A stretch of DNA of 64,000 bases from Paracoccus sp. MA (GCF_020990385.1 NZ_CP087598.1:1222001-1286000); one strand, 5' to 3'. Numbered from the stretch's first letter, positions 35,297-44,744 are shown. Numbers and translations are program-made. Notes: generated by a model not told the origin, from the sequence alone.

Positions 35297-36306
35297 TGCG
35301 GCAGGCCGTAGGATTTCAGCGCCGCCGCCAGCTCTTCCAGCCCGTCGATCACCCGGATCGTCGCGTCCATGGCGCCGGCATCCATGACGACGATGCGGCC
35401 GGCCTTCACCGCATCCATCTGGCTGGCCACCGGGTCGGATTTCAGGAAGGCGAGCTTCTTCTCGACGTCGTCGGCCTCGAAGCGGCGACGGTCCATCCGG
35501 GCCACCACGATCACCGTGGGATTGGCCCTGGCGATGGTCTCCCAGCCGACGGTCGGCCATTCCTCGTCCGATTCCACGATGTTCCGCAATCCCAGCGTCT
35601 CCATCATGTAGCCCGGGGCACCCTTGCGGCCGGCGACATAGGGATCGATGTCCATCTCGGCCGAGGAGAACCAGAACACCGCCGATCCGTCCTTTAGCCC
35701 CAGCGCCCTGGCCTCGGCCTCGGCCGTCTCCTCGCGCGCCTTCAGGTCTGCGACCAGCGCGGCGCCCCGGTCCTGCACGTCGAAGATCGCCGCCAGTTCC
35801 TCGATGCCCTGGTAGAGGCTCGCGGTCGAGAACATCGTCAGCCGCGTGCCGTCAAGCCCGACCGTGTTGTCCTTGCCGACGCAATCGGCCGGCATGACAT
35901 AGGTCGGTATGCCGAGCTCGTGGAACTGCTCGCGCGTGGCGACGATGCCCTGCGGGCCGACATGCCATTCATATTGCACCGCGACCAGCCCCGGCTTCTT
36001 GGCCACCACGCTTTCGAAGCTGGGATCGTTGTCGGCCAGCCGCGCGACTTTGGCGTCGATGTCCCGGAACTGCGGCAGCACCTCGCTGAACCAGACCGAG
36101 GTGCCGGCGACCTTGTCGCCGAGGCCGAGCGCGTAAAGCACCTCGGTCGCGGCCTGGCCGACGCTTACCGCCGAGGCCGGCGCGGCGTCGAATTCCAGCG
36201 TCTGGCCGCAATTCCCGACCGTCAGCGGATAGCCGGTCGCGCCGGCATGGGCGGCGAATGCGGCAAGGGACAGGGAAAGGCCGATCAGGCCCGAACGCAG
36301 GAACAT
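35293..36306 (-). CDS. Periplasmic corrinoid/siderophore-binding protein, BtuF type
   Basis: A 337-residue protein with a signal peptide (MFLRSGLIGLSLSLAAFAAHA). A class III solute-binding fold follows: VSVGQAATEVLYALGLGDKVAGTS, KPGLVAVQYEWHV, and FWFSSAEMDIDPYVAGRKGAPGYMMETLGLRNI. These proteins bind B12 precursors or ferric siderophores. The riboswitch 135-330 bases upstream argues for B12 or cobinamide. Start at 36306; the longer frame to 36384 lacks a signal peptide at its start and is rejected. Confidence 0.88.
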   Translation of the reverse strand: MFLRSGLIGLSLSLAAFAAHAGATGYPLTVGNCGQTLEFDAAPASAVSVGQAATEVLYALGLGDKVAGTSVWFSEVLPQFRDIDAKVARLADNDPSFESVVAKKPGLVAVQYEWHVGPQGIVATREQFHELGIPTYVMPADCVGKDNTVGLDGTRLTMFSTASLYQGIEELAAIFDVQDRGAALVADLKAREETAEAEARALGLKDGSAVFWFSSAEMDIDPYVAGRKGAPGYMMETLGLRNIVESDEEWPTVGWETIARANPTVIVVARMDRRRFEADDVEKKLAFLKSDPVASQMDAVKAGRIVVMDAGAMDATIRVIDGLEELAAALKSYGLPQ

Positions 36307-36440
36307 GCTCCGTCTCCATCTGGTTGGGACCAGGGGCCGGAGGCGGCGCAACGTTGGGCTTGGCGGACCGCGTCCTGCCCGCAAGGCGGGCCGCGTCTGG
36401 CTGTCGTCATCTCACCCTCCCCGGACAACCCCGCCCGGTG

Positions 36441-36640
36441 TGAACGTCAAGGCGCCGGCAGGTCTCCTGACTGGCGGGTCGCTGCCTGTCCTGGCCTTCC
36501 CGGGTCGAGGACCCAGTGACGTGATCGGACGCGGCTCGCCGCCTACAGTTGCGGGGGCAGTTCCGGTTGGCGCAGGGATGCGCCGCGGATTCCCTCTTGG
36601 CCCTTTCGGGACCGGCAAGGGGGCGTATCGCCGAAACGCG
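36441..36640 (-). promoter_or_regulatory. Cobalamin (adenosylcobalamin) riboswitch
   Basis: Read on the minus strand, the hallmark pieces occur in order: AGGGAATCC, then the highly conserved CTGCCCCCGCAACTGTAGGC, CACTGG, CGGGAAGGCC and finally CAGGAGACCTGCCGG, the B12 box and 3' pairing element. This is the classic layout of the cobalamin riboswitch. It lies in the leader of the ABC importer operon and should repress it when adenosylcobalamin is plentiful. Confidence 0.95.
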
Positions 36641-36779
36641 GCCGCCTGGCAAGCCGGATATGGCCAAGCCTGTCAGGAAGCGGTGGATGATCGGGGAAAG
36701 AAACACCCTTGGCCCGCCGCGGCGGGGGAAGGGAAAGGCGCCGGCCCGCCGGGACGGGGTCTTCGGCGGCGCCGGGGGT

Positions 36780-37334
36780 TCAGGCGTCCTGCTGCGGGGC
36801 GCTTTCGCGGGGCGGGCGGCCGATGATGTCGCGCAGCGCGTCCAGTTCGATGAAATTGTCGGCCTGGCGGCGCAACTCGTCGGCGATCATCGGCGGCTGG
36901 CTGCGCATGGTCGAGACCACCGAGACCCGCACGCCCTGGCGCTGCAGCGCCTCGACCAGCGGCCGGAAATCGCCGTCGCCCGAGAACAGCACCGCATGGT
37001 CCAGCCGCGGCGCCAGCTCCATGGCGTTGATGACCAGCTCGACATCCATGTTGCCCTTGACCTTGCGGCGGCCCAGAGCGTCGGTATATTCACGCGCGGG
37101 TTTCGTCACCATGGAATAGCCGTTGTAATGCAGCCAGTCGACCAGCGGACGGATCGGTGAGTAATCCTCGTTCTCCAGCAGGGCCGTATAGTAATAGGCG
37201 CGGATCAGCTTGCCGCGCCGCTCGAATTCCTGCCGCAACAGCTTGTAGTCGATATCGAAGCCAAGCGCCTTCGCGGCAGCATAAAGATTCGACCCGTCGA
37301 TGAACAACGCCAGCCGATCATCCTTGTAAAACAC
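36780..37334 (-). CDS. NYN-domain protein (LabA/DUF88 family, PIN-like fold)
   Basis: A 184-residue protein. Acidic residues of the PIN-like site are visible: LFIDGSNLYAAAK (first aspartate), KGNMDVELVINAM and LFSGDGDFRPLVEAL. NYN proteins are metal-dependent RNA-processing nucleases or regulators; the substrate here is unknown. The GTG at 37334, behind GGGGGAA, gives MFYKDDRLALFIDGS, the usual family start; the ORF continues upstream to 37361 into folK. The two divergent starts are only 12 bases apart. Confidence 0.87.
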   Translation of the reverse strand: MFYKDDRLALFIDGSNLYAAAKALGFDIDYKLLRQEFERRGKLIRAYYYTALLENEDYSPIRPLVDWLHYNGYSMVTKPAREYTDALGRRKVKGNMDVELVINAMELAPRLDHAVLFSGDGDFRPLVEALQRQGVRVSVVSTMRSQPPMIADELRRQADNFIELDALRDIIGRPPRESAPQQDA

Positions 37335-37346
37335 GATTCCCCCAAG

Positions 37347-37940
37347 ATGTCTCTTTACCAAAGTCAGAAGGCGAACTTAGTCCTGGTGGCGCTGGGTGCA
37401 AACCTGCCTAGTTCGGCAGGTATCCCATCGGACAGCTTGCGTTTCGCGCTGGATAAGCTTTTGAAATTACCTGCGGTTGTGCCGCTTGCCGTCAGCCGAT
37501 TCTGGTCCACCCCGGCGGTGCCGGCCGGTTCCGGTCCCGATTATGTGAACGCTGCGGTTTCACTTTCCTGCGCGCTGCCGCCCGATCAACTCCTGCGCGA
37601 GCTGCACGCGATCGAGGCGGCGCTGGGACGCCGCCGCGACGGGCCGCGCTGGCAGGCGCGGGGGCTGGATCTGGACCTGCTGGCGCATGGCGATCTGGTG
37701 CTGCCCGACGCGGATGCGCAGGACCGTTGGCGCAGCCTGCCGCCCGAGGAACAGCCGCGCCGCACGCCCGAGCGACTGATCCTGCCGCATCCGCGGCTGC
37801 AGGACCGCGGCTTCGTGCTGGCGCCCCTGGCCGAGATCGCGCCCGGCTGGGTGCATCCGCGCCTTGGGCTCAGCGTGGCGCAGATGCTGGCGGCGCTGCC
37901 GCCCGAGGCCATGGCCGGGATGCGGCCGGCAAGTGCTTGA
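37347..37940 (+). CDS. folK: 2-amino-4-hydroxy-6-hydroxymethyldihydropteridine pyrophosphokinase
   Basis: A 197-residue HPPK of folate synthesis. It has LVALGANLPSSAG, VSRFWSTPAVP, PDYVNAAVSL, the ATP/Mg motif GPRWQARGLDLDLL with two aspartates, and LPHPRLQDRGFVLAPLAEIAP. The sequence after the aspartates (VLPDADAQDRWRSLPPEEQPRR) is a longer loop than in E. coli FolK. The start has a poor ribosome-binding site. Confidence 0.93.
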   Translation: MSLYQSQKANLVLVALGANLPSSAGIPSDSLRFALDKLLKLPAVVPLAVSRFWSTPAVPAGSGPDYVNAAVSLSCALPPDQLLRELHAIEAALGRRRDGPRWQARGLDLDLLAHGDLVLPDADAQDRWRSLPPEEQPRRTPERLILPHPRLQDRGFVLAPLAEIAPGWVHPRLGLSVAQMLAALPPEAMAGMRPASA

Positions 37941-38009
37941 CATTTCCGTTTCGCGCACCCAAATATCCGGCTTCGCCCTGCACCCCGATTCCAGCTGATA
38001 AGGTGACCG

Positions 38010-38366
38010 ATGGCCCGCGTTACAGTCGAAGATTGCGTCGACAAGGTTCCGAACCGTTTTGACCTGGTGATGCTGGCGGCCCATCGCGCGCGTGAAATCG
38101 CGGCGGGGAGCCCGCTGACCGTCGACCGCGACAATGACAAGAATCCCGTGGTCTCGCTGCGCGAGATCGCCGACGAGACCCAGCCCGTGGACGAACTGCG
38201 CGAGCGCATGATCGAGGCCCAGCAGACCCAGATCGAGGTCGACGAGCCCGAGGAGGACGCGATGGCGCTGCTTCTGGGCGCCGAGATCGACCGTCCGAAG
38301 CCCGCCGACGAGGAATCCGAGGAGCGCATGCTGCGCATGATGCTGGAAGCGCAAGGCAGGAACTGA
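38010..38366 (+). CDS. rpoZ: RNA polymerase omega subunit
   Basis: A 118-residue protein starting [30 protein letters not shown], the conserved omega core that folds around the beta' C-terminus. It is followed by an acidic tail. It precedes the rsh gene by 22 bases, the widespread rpoZ-spoT order, which fits omega's role in ppGpp binding. Confidence 0.96.
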   Translation: MARVTVEDCVDKVPNRFDLVMLAAHRAREIAAGSPLTVDRDNDKNPVVSLREIADETQPVDELRERMIEAQQTQIEVDEPEEDAMALLLGAEIDRPKPADEESEERMLRMMLEAQGRN

Positions 38367-38388
38367 GTCCAAAGGTCTTCGGCTGAAC

Positions 38389-40506
38389 ATGATCGACGTC
38401 GAAGACCTCATCGCGCTTATCCGCAATTACAACCCGCGCACCAATGCCGAGCTGATCCGCGACGCCTACGAATACGGGCGTCGCATGCATGAGGGGCAGT
38501 TCCGCCATTCGGGCGAGCCCTATTTCACCCATCCCGTCGCGGTCGCCGCCATCCTGACCGAGATGCGGCTGGACGATGCCACCATCGTCACCGCGCTGCT
38601 GCACGACACGATCGAGGACACGCGTTCGACCTGGGCCGAGGTGGCGCAGATCTTCGGGCGCGAGATCGCCGATCTGGTCGATGGGGTCACCAAGCTGACC
38701 AATCTGCAGCTCTCGGGCGCGCATTCCAAGCAGGCCGAGAATTTCCGCAAGCTTTTCATGGCGATGTCGCGCGATCTTCGCGTGATCCTGGTCAAGCTGG
38801 CCGACCGTCTGCACAACATGCGGACCATCAAGTCCATGCGCCCGGAAAAGCAGCTGCAGAAGGCGCGCGAGACCATGGACATCTATGCGCCGCTGGCCGG
38901 CCGCATGGGCATGCAATGGATGCGCGAGGAGCTTGAGGACCTGGCCTTCAAGGTCATCAACCCCGAGGCCCGCAACTCGATCATCCGCCGCTTTGTCAGC
39001 CTGCAGCGCGAATCCGGCGACGTGATCCCCAAGATCACCGCCGACATCCGCGCCGAGCTTGAACGCGAGGGGATCGAGGCCGATGTCTACGGCCGCGCCA
39101 AGCGGCCCTTCAGCATCTGGCGGAAGATGCAGGAAAAGCAGCTTTCCTTCTCGCGCCTGTCGGACATCTACGGCTTCCGCATCATCACCCGGACCGAGGC
39201 CGACTGCTATCGCACCCTGGGCGTCATCCATCACCGCTGGCGCGCCGTGCCCGGCCGGTTCAAGGATTACATCAGCCAGCCCAAGGCGAACGGCTACCGC
39301 TCGATCCACACCACCGTTTCGGGCCGCGACGGCAAGCGGGTCGAGGTGCAGATCCGCACCCGGCAGATGCACGAGGTGGCCGAGGCGGGCGTGGCCGCGC
39401 ATTGGGCCTATCGCGACGGCGTGCGCACGGCGAACCCCTTTGCCATCGATCCGGGCGAATGGATCGCCAGCCTGACCGAGCGTTTCGGCGAAGAGGACCA
39501 CGACGAATTCCTCGAGCATGTGAAGCTCGAGATGTATTCCGACCAGGTGTTCTGCTTCTCGCCCAAGGGCGACGTGATCCCGCTGCCGAAAGGGGCGACG
39601 CCGCTGGATTTCGCCTATGCCATCCATACCCGGCTGGGCAGTTCCTGCGTGGGCGCGAAGGTGGACGGCATCCGCGTGCCGCTGTGGACGCGGCTCAAGA
39701 ACGGCCAGTCGGTCGAGATCATCGCCGCCTCCGGCCAGCGGCCGCAGGCGACCTGGCTCGACATCGTCGTCACCGGCCGCGCCAAGGCCGCCATCCGCCG
39801 CTCGCTGCGGCAGGAGGACCGGACGCGCTTCATCCGGCTGGGTTCGGAACTGGTGCGGGTGGCCTTCGAGCATGTCGGGCGCAAGGTCAGCGACAAGGCG
39901 CTGCGCATCGCGGCCAAGACCATGGCGCTGCCCGATACGGACGAGCTGCTGGCCCGCATCGGCAGCGCCGAGATCTCGGCCCATGACGTGCTGACCACGC
40001 TTTATCCCGAACTGGCCCAGAAGCGCAGCGAGATCGACGCCAAGCGCGCCGTCGCCGGGCTGGAGGCCGATCAGGAATTCACCCGCGCGCCCTGCTGCAA
40101 TCCCCTGCCGGGCGAGCGCATCGTCGGCATCACCTATCGCGGCAAGGGGGTGGTGATCCATGCCATCGACTGCCCGGTGCTGGCCGAGTTCGAGGACAGC
40201 CCGGAACGCTGGGTCGACCTGCACTGGCGCGAGGGCCAGCACCCGGCAGCCTATTCGACCATGCTGTCCTTGACCATCCGCCACGATGCCGGGGTGCTGG
40301 GCCGGATCTGCACGCTGATCGGCGCGCAGGGGGCGAATATCTCGGATCTGGAATTCGTCGATCGCAAGCCGGATTTCTACCGGCTGCGCGTCGAGATCGA
40401 GCTGCGCGACCGCGAGCACATGCACACGCTGCTGACCGCGCTCGAGGCCGAAAGCGACGTGGCGCAGGTCTCGCGCATCCGGGACCCTTCGGCCCATATG
40501 AGCTGA
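38389..40506 (+). CDS. rsh: Bifunctional (p)ppGpp synthetase/hydrolase, RelA/SpoT homologue
   Basis: A 705-residue protein with the full long-RSH layout: an HD hydrolase domain (LLHDTIEDT, HD at 72-73), a synthetase domain with RFKDYISQPKANGYRSIHTTV near 290, TGS from about 385 (FCFSPKGDVIPLPKGATPLDFAYAIHT), a zinc-finger-like CCNPLPGE segment near 567 and ACT from about 625. The RxKD form in the synthetase motif is that of bifunctional enzymes. It is probably the only long RSH of the cell, as usual in alphaproteobacteria. Confidence 0.96.
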   Translation: MIDVEDLIALIRNYNPRTNAELIRDAYEYGRRMHEGQFRHSGEPYFTHPVAVAAILTEMRLDDATIVTALLHDTIEDTRSTWAEVAQIFGREIADLVDGVTKLTNLQLSGAHSKQAENFRKLFMAMSRDLRVILVKLADRLHNMRTIKSMRPEKQLQKARETMDIYAPLAGRMGMQWMREELEDLAFKVINPEARNSIIRRFVSLQRESGDVIPKITADIRAELEREGIEADVYGRAKRPFSIWRKMQEKQLSFSRLSDIYGFRIITRTEADCYRTLGVIHHRWRAVPGRFKDYISQPKANGYRSIHTTVSGRDGKRVEVQIRTRQMHEVAEAGVAAHWAYRDGVRTANPFAIDPGEWIASLTERFGEEDHDEFLEHVKLEMYSDQVFCFSPKGDVIPLPKGATPLDFAYAIHTRLGSSCVGAKVDGIRVPLWTRLKNGQSVEIIAASGQRPQATWLDIVVTGRAKAAIRRSLRQEDRTRFIRLGSELVRVAFEHVGRKVSDKALRIAAKTMALPDTDELLARIGSAEISAHDVLTTLYPELAQKRSEIDAKRAVAGLEADQEFTRAPCCNPLPGERIVGITYRGKGVVIHAIDCPVLAEFEDSPERWVDLHWREGQHPAAYSTMLSLTIRHDAGVLGRICTLIGAQGANISDLEFVDRKPDFYRLRVEIELRDREHMHTLLTALEAESDVAQVSRIRDPSAHMS

Positions 40507-40518
40507 GGTCGGCCCGGC

Positions 40519-41160
40519 ATGTTCAAGAGACGCAAGCCGCTCAGCTATGCCCAGATGTGGACCGAGATGTTCTATCCCCGCTCGGGCTGGAAGCGGGCCT
40601 CGAAATATGTGCTGCACCGGCTGCGCCGCCTGCCGGACCAGCCGCATCGGGTGGCGCGGGGCTGGGCCTGCGGCATCTTCATCTCGTTCACGCCCTTCTT
40701 CGGCTTCCATTTCATGGGCGCGGCGGCGCTGGCCTGGCTGATCCGCGGCAATATCCTAGCCGCGCTCTTGGGCACCTTCGTCGGCAATCCGCTGACCACG
40801 CCCTTCATCGCGCTGACCTCGGTCGGGCTCGGCCGCTGGATGCTGGGGGTCGAGGGCAAGTTCACCCCGCACCTGATCTTCGACGAATTCACCCGCGCCG
40901 GCAGCGAGCTGTGGAACAACCTGCTGGCGCCGGTGACGGACCGCGTCGCTCATTGGGACCAGCTGCTGCAGTTCAACCAGCAGATCTTCCTGCCCTATGC
41001 GGTGGGGGGCATCCTGCCCGGAATCGCGGTTTCCGTCGCGGCGCATTACCTGACCGTGCCGGTGATCCGGGCCTATCACCGCCACCGCGAAAGGCAGATG
41101 GCCGAGCGCATCGCCCGCGCCAAGGCCAGGCGCGAACGCGAGCTGGCCGGGAAATCCTAG
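40519..41160 (+). CDS. DUF2062 membrane protein
   Basis: A 213-residue protein with the DUF2062 core: HRVARGWACGIFISFTPFFGFHFMGAAALAWLIRGN, then GTFVGNPLTTPFI and a C-terminal helix pair (FLPYAVGGILPGIAVSVAAHYL). Three to four membrane helices and basic ends. The function is unknown, but it follows rsh by 12 bases as in many Rhodobacteraceae. Its stop overlaps the convergent puuB by 4 bases. Confidence 0.88.
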   Translation: MFKRRKPLSYAQMWTEMFYPRSGWKRASKYVLHRLRRLPDQPHRVARGWACGIFISFTPFFGFHFMGAAALAWLIRGNILAALLGTFVGNPLTTPFIALTSVGLGRWMLGVEGKFTPHLIFDEFTRAGSELWNNLLAPVTDRVAHWDQLLQFNQQIFLPYAVGGILPGIAVSVAAHYLTVPVIRAYHRHRERQMAERIARAKARRERELAGKS

Positions 41161-42467
41161 AAGCCCAGCCGGTCGCGCAGCGAATACCAGCCCATGCCGG
41201 CGACCAGCAGCGGCCAGCGCAGCGCAGCGCCGCCGGGAAAGGCGGGCGAGGGCAGGGCGGCCATGGTGTCGAATCCCTCGGCCTGGCCCTGCACCGCCTG
41301 CGCCATCAGCTTGCCGGCCAGCGTCGCCAGCGCCAGCCCGTGCCCGGAATAGCCGCTGGCCGACAGGCAATTGGGCGCCGGCCGGGCGAAGCAGGGCATC
41401 CGGTTCATGGTGATCGCCAGCGTGCCGCCCCAGGCATGGGTCAGCGCCACATCGGCAAGGCCCGGATAGATCTCAAGCAGCGGCTTGCGCACCTTGGCGG
41501 CGATATCGGCGGGAAAGCGATAGCTGACATTCTCGCCGCCGCCGAAGATCAGCCGCCCCTCGGGATCGAGCCGCCAGTAATTCACCACGAATTTCGTGTC
41601 ATGCACGCCGATGGGCCGGGTCAGCACCTCGGCTGCGCGCGCCCCCAGGGGCTCGGTCGCGACGATGAAATTGTTGATCGGCATGACGCGGGCGGCGACA
41701 TGGCCGTCGAGATGGCCCAGATAGCCATTGGCCGCCAGGATGACATGGTCGCAGGCCACCCGGCCCTTGCCGGTCTGCACCACGCTTTTCTCGCCGGCGC
41801 GCCGGCCGTGGCGGATGTGGTGGACATGGCTCAACTCGCGGATCCGGGCGCCTGCGGCATCGGCCAGCTGCGCCATGCCGATGGCCAGGTTCAGCGGGTG
41901 CAGATGCCCGGCACCATGGTCCAGCTCGCCGGCGATATAGGCCTCGGACGGCACCAGCGCCCGGAAGGCGTCGCGGTCGAGCGGCTCGATCCGGTCATAG
42001 CCGTAATCGCGCCCCAGCCTGTCGATCAGGGCGCGGGCATGGTCGAACTCGGCGGGCTTGCGGAAGGCATGGGCGATGCCGTCGGCCACCGGCACCCCGG
42101 CGCGCGCCGCCAGATCGCGGGTCAGGCGCTTGGCCTCCTCGGCCATGTTCCAAAGCCGGTGGGCGGCCTCTCGCCCGGCCATCCGCTCCAGCTCGTCGAC
42201 CTCCAGCCGCTGGCCCGAGCCGAGCTGGCCGCCATTGCGCCCCGAGGCGCCGAAGCCGACGCGATGCGCCTCCAGCACCACGACGTCGCGCCCCGCCTCG
42301 GCCAGATGCAGCGCCGCGGAAAGCCCGGTATAGCCGGCGCCGACCACCACGACATCGGCGCGCTCCTCGCCCCGCTGCTCGGGGAAAGGCGGCAGCGGGT
42401 CGCGGGTCGCGGCATAGAGGCTGGGCGGATATTCCCCCCGCCGGTCGTTGGAAAACAGCAGGTTCAT
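41157..42467 (-). CDS. puuB: Gamma-glutamylputrescine oxidase-like FAD oxidoreductase
   Basis: A 436-residue DAO-family flavoprotein: VVVVGAGYTGLSAALHLAEAG (FAD dinucleotide motif), GFGASGRNGGQLGSGQR, typical of this subgroup, and a C-terminal ASGYSGHGLALATLAGKLMA. It would oxidise gamma-glutamyl-putrescine to the aldehyde. It follows puuA on the same strand after 66 bases. The substrate is inferred from that neighbour. Confidence 0.87.
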   Translation of the reverse strand: MNLLFSNDRRGEYPPSLYAATRDPLPPFPEQRGEERADVVVVGAGYTGLSAALHLAEAGRDVVVLEAHRVGFGASGRNGGQLGSGQRLEVDELERMAGREAAHRLWNMAEEAKRLTRDLAARAGVPVADGIAHAFRKPAEFDHARALIDRLGRDYGYDRIEPLDRDAFRALVPSEAYIAGELDHGAGHLHPLNLAIGMAQLADAAGARIRELSHVHHIRHGRRAGEKSVVQTGKGRVACDHVILAANGYLGHLDGHVAARVMPINNFIVATEPLGARAAEVLTRPIGVHDTKFVVNYWRLDPEGRLIFGGGENVSYRFPADIAAKVRKPLLEIYPGLADVALTHAWGGTLAITMNRMPCFARPAPNCLSASGYSGHGLALATLAGKLMAQAVQGQAEGFDTMAALPSPAFPGGAALRWPLLVAGMGWYSLRDRLGF

Positions 42468-42533
42468 GCTTCGGCTTTCACCGTTTCTCAAATACTCATC
42501 CGACGGCGCGCAAGGGCCCGGCCGCGCCCGGCT

Positions 42534-43892
42534 CTACACGTTCAGCAGCAGGTGCTCGCGCTCCCACGGGCTGATGACCTGCAGGAATTCCTTGTATTCA
42601 TTGCGCTTGACCGCCTGATAGACGTCGATGAACTCGGATCCCAGCACCTCGCGCATCGCCGTGTTCTCGTCCATCAGGTCCAGCGCGTCGCCCAGGTTAT
42701 AGGGCAGCTCGTCCTCGGACATATAGGCGTCGCCCAGGCATTCGGCGCGCGGATTCTCGCCCTCGACCAGGCCCAGATAGCCGCAGGCCAGGCTGGCGGC
42801 GAGACCCAGATAGGGGTTGCAATCCATGCCCGCCAGCCGGTTCTCGATCCGCCGCGCCTCGGGTTTCGAGATCGGCACGCGCAGCCCGGTGGTGCGGTTG
42901 TCGCGCCCCCATTCCAGGTTGATCGGCGCCGCGAAATCCGGGACATAGCGGCGATAGCTGTTGACATAGGGCGCCAGCAGCGCCACCGCCGCCGGCAGGT
43001 GCTTCTGCATGCCGGCGATGAAATGCATGAAGGCCGGCGTCTCGCGGCCCCGCTCGTCCGAGAAGATGTTGCGCCCGTCCGTCAGCCCGACGACCGAATG
43101 GTGGATATGCATGGCGCTGCCCGGCTCGCCCTCGATGGGCTTGGCCATGAAGGTGGCGAAACAGTCGTGGCGCAGCGCCGCCTCGCGGATCAGCCGCTTG
43201 AAATAGAAGATCTGGTCGGCCAGGGCGACCGGGTCGCCGTGGTTCAGGTTGATCTCGACCTGGCCGGCGCCGCCTTCCTGCAGGATGCCGTCGATCTCGA
43301 AACCCTGGGCCTCGGCGAAGTCGTAGATGTCGTCGATGACCTTGCCGTATTCGTCCACCGCCGACATGGAATAGGCCTGCTTGGCGGCGGCGCGGCGGCC
43401 GGTGCGGCCCATGGGCGGCATGATCGGCTGGTTCGGGTCGATGTTGCGCGCGACCAGGAAGAACTCCATCTCGGGCGCGACGATGGGGCGCCAGCCCTTC
43501 TGCCGGTAAAGATCGACCACGCGTTTCAGCACGTTGCGCGGCGCGATCGGCACCGGATTGCCCGACTGGTCGGACACGTCGTGGATGACCTGCAGCGTCA
43601 CGTCCGCCGTCCAGGGCGCTGCCGTCGCGGTCGAGAAATCCGGCGTCAGGATCATGTCGGGCTCGGTGAAGGCGCCCGACGGGTTGTCGGCCCAGTCGCC
43701 GGTGATGGTCTGCAGGAAGATCGAGTTCGGCAGGTAGAACCGCTCCTGATGCGCGAATTTCGAGGCCGGCATGGCCTTGCCGCGCGCCACCCCGGCGATG
43801 TCGGCGACGATGCATTCCACCTCGTCCAGCCGCCGCCCGGCGACGTAATCCTGCGCGGCCTGCGGGGTTTCGTCGATCCAGTGCGATTTCAT
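42534..43892 (-). CDS. puuA: Gamma-glutamylputrescine synthetase-like protein (glutamine synthetase family)
   Basis: A 452-residue glutamine-synthetase-fold ligase. It has the family blocks VAPEMEFFLV, GAGQVEINLNHGDP, ATFMAKPIEGEPGSAMHIHHSV (ATP and glutamate site) and NRLAGMDCNPYLGLAASLACGYLG. Proteins of this type join glutamate to putrescine or other amines. Its ATG overlaps the glutamine amidotransferase gene (ATGA), and puuB follows, giving a small polyamine-catabolism operon. Confidence 0.9.
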   Translation of the reverse strand: MKSHWIDETPQAAQDYVAGRRLDEVECIVADIAGVARGKAMPASKFAHQERFYLPNSIFLQTITGDWADNPSGAFTEPDMILTPDFSTATAAPWTADVTLQVIHDVSDQSGNPVPIAPRNVLKRVVDLYRQKGWRPIVAPEMEFFLVARNIDPNQPIMPPMGRTGRRAAAKQAYSMSAVDEYGKVIDDIYDFAEAQGFEIDGILQEGGAGQVEINLNHGDPVALADQIFYFKRLIREAALRHDCFATFMAKPIEGEPGSAMHIHHSVVGLTDGRNIFSDERGRETPAFMHFIAGMQKHLPAAVALLAPYVNSYRRYVPDFAAPINLEWGRDNRTTGLRVPISKPEARRIENRLAGMDCNPYLGLAASLACGYLGLVEGENPRAECLGDAYMSEDELPYNLGDALDLMDENTAMREVLGSEFIDVYQAVKRNEYKEFLQVISPWEREHLLLNV

Positions 43893-44602
43893 GCGGCCCC
43901 CTGCCGTGTCGCCTGCGCCGCAAAGCTGCGCGGCGCCTTGAAGAAGGCCTCGATCCGGTCGGCGATGCTGCCCGATTGCAGCGGCCCGCCCATGCGGGCG
44001 CGGGCCCGGTCCAGCAGCGCGCCGGGCACCGTGCCGCGGGCGCGGTGCTCGATCAGGCCCTCGATGAAGGCGTCGTCGAATTCCGGATGCGCCTGCACGG
44101 TAAAGGCGCGGTCGTCATAGACCAGCGCGGCGTTTTCGCAGAACGGGTTGCTGGCGATGATTTCGGCGGCCTCGGGGCGGCGGATCACCTGGTCCTGATG
44201 CCAGGCGTTCAGCCGCACCGGTTCGCCGCCGAAATCGTAATCCTGCGGCCCCACGGCCCAGCCCTCGGGGTGCTTCGCCACCTGGCCGCCAAGCGCCTGG
44301 GCGATGATCTGATGGCCGAAGCAGATGCCGACCATCGGTACCCGCGCGGCATAGGCGGCGCGGATGAAGTCCTCGAGCGGCGGGATGAAGGCGTGATCCT
44401 CGTAGACGCCGTGGCGCGAGCCGGTCAGCAGCCAGCCCCCGGCCTCGCGGACGTCCTGCGGAAACTGCATGTTCTCCACGTGATAGCTGGCGAAATCGAA
44501 GCCCCGCCCGGCAAGGAGCCGCTCGAACATGGTGTCATAATCGCCCAGTTCGCCGCGAAGCTCTTCGGGCGATTGGCCGCATTTGAGAATGCCGATGCGC
44601 AT
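43889..44602 (-). CDS. Class I glutamine amidotransferase-like hydrolase
   Basis: A 237-residue protein with the nucleophile elbow VGICFGHQIIAQALGG and the catalytic HPEFD (VQAHPEFDDAF). It starts MRIGILKCGQSPEELRGELGDYDTMF, as in GMP-synthase-like domains next to puu genes. The puu neighbours suggest hydrolysis of a gamma-glutamyl intermediate, as PuuD does, but the sequence subgroup differs from E. coli PuuD. First gene of the operon. Confidence 0.82.
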   Translation of the reverse strand: MRIGILKCGQSPEELRGELGDYDTMFERLLAGRGFDFASYHVENMQFPQDVREAGGWLLTGSRHGVYEDHAFIPPLEDFIRAAYAARVPMVGICFGHQIIAQALGGQVAKHPEGWAVGPQDYDFGGEPVRLNAWHQDQVIRRPEAAEIIASNPFCENAALVYDDRAFTVQAHPEFDDAFIEGLIEHRARGTVPGALLDRARARMGGPLQSGSIADRIEAFFKAPRSFAAQATRQGAA

Positions 44603-44744
44603 GGTGGTTGGCCTGTCGGTTGTTCCCCCCCCGAAGCTAGTCGTGCGGGGCGCGGGCGGCAAGGGGGCGCTGCGACCTCGGTGGGGCTGGCCGGCGGCGC
44701 GGGGTCGCGCTAGGGTTGGCCTGCAACAGCAGAAAGGATCGGCC

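Noticed and set aside
40557..44120. 1187-codon plus-strand frame
   Set aside because: Runs antisense through puuB and puuA, which have clear family motifs on the minus strand.
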